64,000 bases of DNA from Ephydatia muelleri. Taxonomy: Eukaryota > Porifera > Demospongiae > Spongillida > Spongillidae. The translations under genes were made by a program, and so were the position numbers. Shown in pieces: positions 59,997 through 64,000 of this stretch (positions are counted from its first letter, which is position 1; every line of letters starts with the position of its first letter). Under the pieces are notes generated by a model that was given only the letters and a program-made list of their open reading frames with translations, made no database searches and was not told where the DNA came from. The DNA lies in contig JABACO010000011.1 in assembly GCA_013339895.1 (NCBI GenBank), forward strand, positions 9,510,546-9,574,545. The letters are read 5' to 3'.

Positions 59997-60936
59997 TTAG
60001 TGCCTCCTTCCCTGACCACATCATTTCACCATAACTCCTTGAGGCCATCAATATTTATAATGCCCTTGTTTCTCCCAATGAAGCTCTTTCATCAACCTTT
60101 GACTCCATCCACACCAATTCAATCGACATGTTTTGTCACAGAATCTTGAAGACAAACAGTTTCAATCCCTCTTGCAAAGCAGCACCCTGGCTGACCGAGC
60201 CTGACTTCTTTCCATCTCATCCCCACATGCTAGCTCTTGATTGCGTGTTACCCCTTCACCGACCTTAGGCTTGCATTTAACACCATCCGAATGTCAGTTT
60301 GCCATCAAATGGTGGCTTGGTATTCAGTTATGTGAGCCTGGCTCTGTGTGTGCCCTTTGCCCGACCAAAGCCCTTGAGGCTCACCACGCTCTAACCTGCA
60401 AGAGGGGTAGTGATGTAATTGCGCGTCATAACCACCTTCGCGACACCTCTTCAAGAAAGCCTTATACAACCCTAAGCTGGAAGCTGGCAGTGGTCTTGGT
60501 CATGACCAGAAACAATCTAGACCGGCAGACATTCTAGTTAACAACTGGGGCTTCAATGGCAAACCTGCTGCGTTTGACCTATCTGTGTCGTCTCCGCTAA
60601 AACCTGACATAGTTTCCGAAGCGGGACACACAGCAGGCGCTGCAGCTTTTGCCACAGAACAGCGAAAGATACAAGCAAATTCAGGGATTTGTGAAGAACT
60701 AGGCTGGAGTTGCATACCCCTTGTTGTTGAATCATTCGGGGCCTGGGGCCAACTTGCCTCTAACACATTCAAGAAACTTGCTTCCCGCCTTTCAGTCCAG
60801 GTTAACTCCTCCACTTCCACCACTCTGCATGGACAGCATTTATTCCAGACTAAACCTTTCCCTTGTGCGCTCGAATGCCAGAGCATTTCTTGCAAGGGCA
60901 GGTCCCCATGCTAAAGTCTCAGACCTCTACTTAGAT
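59997..60936 (+). mobile_element. LINE fragment, C-terminal part, third block
   Basis: Near-identical to 35596-36535, with the same CALCPTKALEAHHALTCKRG knuckle and AGHTAGAAAFATEQRK motif. One extra base near 60241 distinguishes the copies. It is 5'-truncated and frameshifted in the same way. Confidence 0.7.
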
Positions 60937-61040
60937 GGTTGACTCAAACATAGTTACATAGTTTACTAGTTAAATATTGAAAACATATCTTATGCACATT
61001 TAGTGTAACATGAATGTTATGTATATTAAACTAATCATAA

Positions 61041-62690
61041 TTCCACGTTTTGTTGGAAACAGATTTCACATTTGCTGGTGTGATATTCTACCTTAGGGAT
61101 AAATTGATAGTTTATCTAGAAAGTATATGTAGAAATGAAACTACCCTGCGTTTAGCACTTCTGAATGACCTTAAGAATAAACACATTCTTCTGCAGTTGC
61201 AAGCTTTAGGATTATTATTACTTCAGATAAGCCCGATGAACTGTGTAGGTGTTTTGTACGGCGAATATTGTATTCTTATTTTACAATCTCAACAGAGTGG
61301 TCTGTGTTTATTCATCTGTTAGGAGAAATTAGTATCACATTATTGGATCTTTTAAAAGCACTCCATGCTGATAGGACTGCACTCTGTTCTGATACGAAGA
61401 AGCCTATTTTCCTGTTGGCAATAGACGAAATTGCGAAACTAGGTGAGAACACAAAAAAGGTTCTTAATTCATTATTCTTAGCAATAGATGATTTTACACG
61501 AGATTGTTACCTGAAGATCATAATGACAACATTGGATTGGGGCATTATCTATGAACAATTCTATACTAATTTTGTGATATCAAATGCAGTGCGTACATCT
61601 ATGACTCAGTCAAGTAGAGTATAGTACATTGGCTAGAGCTTCCCCCATTGTCCTTTGATAAAACATTTGATGCATTTAAATCTGCGTTACGTTGGGCAGA
61701 TGATACATGTAAAAGAAAACTGGAATCACTACGTCTTGCTATAGCCATATGTGTTGGTCATCCACGATCACTACTACTTCTCCTTAGTGTAATATCTAAG
61801 TATTCAGATCGGACTGTGTGGTTTTGGATTCAGCTTCTGTCTGACTTAATGGTGGGTAAGTTCCTTGGTGACATATACCAGATCAAGATCTTATACATTG
61901 TTTGGCTGATTGTATTACAAGCACAAAATTTGGTGAAAATACAAGAACTACTAGCAACAAAACATATGGTTATTGGCTGGGCAGTATAGTGAACAGTCCA
62001 ATTCAAAATGGATTATTTATCCCTCGTGTTCCTCCTTTATTATTGCATCGGTTATACTTGCAAGCACAAGAAACAATTATTAGTGATGTACAAAAAGAAT
62101 TACATCAGTTAAGTATGACGTTATGGAATCTGTATAATCATTTGTTCACATGTATCGAGCATAGAACTTGGGAAACCTTTTTATTTTATTACATTCTGAT
62201 ACGCTTGTGGGCTCATGTTGCATCTGCTCATCGGAATAAGTTTCCTGTTTCAGACAATACAACCAAAATAAAATTGTTACAGCTATTTGGGACACATGTT
62301 ATTTATGGTGGACATCTGAATTTGACGATCGGTGTGCATAAATCAATGCAGACATTGATTAGTGATTTGAATTGTTCAGATATTTGGAGTTCTGTCGAGG
62401 ATTTCCAACCGTGCACATTTAAAAGCAATCAACCTGGTTTTGATGTACTTTGTAAGTTTGGGGACAAACTTGCACTCATAGAAAACAAATGGTCTGATAA
62501 TAAAACGATTGGCGCAAAGTTTTCCGAGGGAGAAATACAATCCAAATTGGAGCTCACAATTAGTGAGCTTAAAAAAATATCTTGGCAAGAAGAAGATACC
62601 ATATAGATTGCTGCAGTGTGGAGAGACGTAAACATTTCATTGGATGCAGCTAATTGCAGATCAGCTTTTGAATTAGGAAATGGTTTCAAT
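61041..62690 (+). pseudogene. Crinkler-type NTPase plus PD-(D/E)XK nuclease-like fossil, third block
   Basis: Equivalent to 36640-38290. NTPase-like part at about 61300-61620 (IFLLAIDEIAKL) and nuclease-like part at about 61902-62606 (IENKW motif). Broken in several places, about three to five. Confidence 0.5.
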
Positions 62691-64000
62691 ATGGAAGAAG
62701 CCAGAAAAATTAGTATTACACAAGAACAGTCGTAGTCATCGCGAATCTTTTATGATGTGGAAAGAAGCTGAGCGAAGAATTACTTTGGGTTTAGGGATTG
62801 ATGCGCATACTGAAGCGATTATTCTATCTTGAAAAGCAGCGATGGCGAGAAGTTTTAAAATCTATACTGGTGTGCATCAAATATCTTGCTTCCCAAAACC
62901 TGGTACTACGTGGTCACGAAGAACGGCTAGACAATGACTGTGGTAACCTGGGAAACTTCCTTTCCCTCCTAAAACTGATCGGTCAATATAATCCTATTAT
63001 TTCAGACCATCTAAAATATGCAAGAGATAATCCTGGATCTGTCTCATACTTATCCCCCAGAAATTCAAAATGAATTTATCGGTATTCTTGCAAACAGTGA
63101 AAATCAACGGCTGATAGGACACATCATACAAAGCAAGTGCAATTCTATAAAACCCAGAAAAATTTCTTGGATACAAAATTGATGTCAAAAAACCGAATTA
63201 CTTGAGATAACTGCTCCCGATGGGCAAGATCAGGGGTAGAATCTACTAGCAATCCATAGTATTCAAAAGTTGCTGCTAGTCTAGAGAAGGTCATCTTGGA
63301 ACGTTTGGAATCCGATGGGATACCTCTGGGCGATTGTAGATCACAGTGTTACGATAATGCTTCTGTAATGGCTGGTCATTTATCAGGCCTTCAACAACAG
63401 ATATGTGCCAGAGATCACCGTGCGTTGTTTCTAAACTGTGATAATCACAGTTTGAACTTAGCTGGATTGCACTCGGCATGCCAAGCAGGATCCAATTGTT
63501 GTAACCTTTTTTGGAACAATCGAAAAAATATATATACGTTTTTCTTGGCCTCAACCCTACGGTGGGAAGAGCTGAAAAAATCACTTCCAATTGTAGTGAA
63601 ACGGGAATGATCTGACGATGCAAACATGACACACGACACCAAAAGTGACGGATTTTGTTAGCTGCAATTATCTGAACCTGCGTCAGCAGGTTCAATATAG
63701 GATTGAGGAATGATGAATGTCATTAAAATTTTTAAATCGCGTGAATTTTGAATTCTTTGCCCTGTTGCATTTTTGGAACGCAATTCTTGGAAAACTAGAC
63801 CGTGTTAAGATAAGATTGCAGCATGAATTTTAAGGATGCTGCAGATGACCTGGATAGTTTGCAGATTAACCTTGCTACTGATGGTGATCAATTGTGCCTG
63901 GATGCTGTAGACAATGCAAAGATAAGATGCACTGACTTGGAAGTACAAGTGGAGCATTGAATGAAGAGACGGCGATGAATGCCGGGTTAATTGTCCCGGG
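62690..64000 (+). mobile_element. hAT transposon, third block, running off the window
   Basis: Equivalent to 38290-39600 of the second block, with the same transposase segments (ILVCIKYLASQNLVLRGHEE, CRSQCYDNASVMAGHLSGLQ). The right terminal repeat would lie beyond the window end. Confidence 0.75.

Noticed and set aside
1-64000. Bacterial or viral origin of the window
   Set aside because: Spliced animal genes, AG/GT-bounded short introns and microsatellites indicate an animal nuclear genome.

Overview
The window is animal nuclear DNA and looks like a compact invertebrate genome, most plausibly a sponge. Its genes are split by short GT-AG introns, mostly about 50-65 nt. Animal gene families are recognisable (FGGY ribulokinase, AVL9, an ANKRD55-like ankyrin protein, ERMP1), the introns carry many micro- and minisatellites, and LINE, hAT and Crinkler-type fossils lie at the right. 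No bacterial-type operon, CRISPR array or tRNA was seen. The species is an inference.

The window is three sequence blocks joined by two runs of exactly 1000 N (22154-23153 and 46540-47539). Block 1 (1-22153) reads FGGY (-), AVL9 (+), ANKRD55-like (+), somatomedin-B/FN3/TM gene (-), ERMP1 (-), then a fragment derived from the SMB/FN3 gene. Block 2 (23154-46539) restarts inside the minisatellite intron of the ANKRD55-like gene. It repeats the same genes and continues through a LINE fragment, a Crinkler-like NTPase/nuclease fossil, a hAT transposon, a 28S rRNA fragment, a second hAT remnant, an ankyrin exon and transposon scraps. Block 3 (47540-64000) repeats this again up to the middle of the hAT element. 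The copies differ mainly by one-base indels. They look like redundantly assembled haplotypes or reads of one locus, although a very recent tandem duplication cannot be excluded. Block 3 carries the only ERMP1 copy whose nine exons all read through (864 codons). Block 1 carries the only complete ANKRD55-like gene (11 exons, 1051 codons).

The genes are packed tightly. FGGY and AVL9 are divergent with 46 bp between start codons, the ANKRD55-like start lies 93 bp after the AVL9 stop, the ANKRD55-like and SMB/FN3 genes converge, and SMB/FN3 and ERMP1 run in tandem. They share no obvious pathway: sugar kinase, late secretory factor, ankyrin/PH scaffold, cell-surface protein and ER metallopeptidase.

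The most interesting points are these: a minisatellite that has amplified an ERMP1 5' splice site; predicted introns of 29 and 35 nt; a minisatellite whose units differ between blocks by concerted T-to-G changes; a partial copy of the SMB/FN3 gene joined to an unrelated-looking C-terminal exon; and the transposon-flanked Crinkler-like fossil. I did not find a convincing new multi-gene system.
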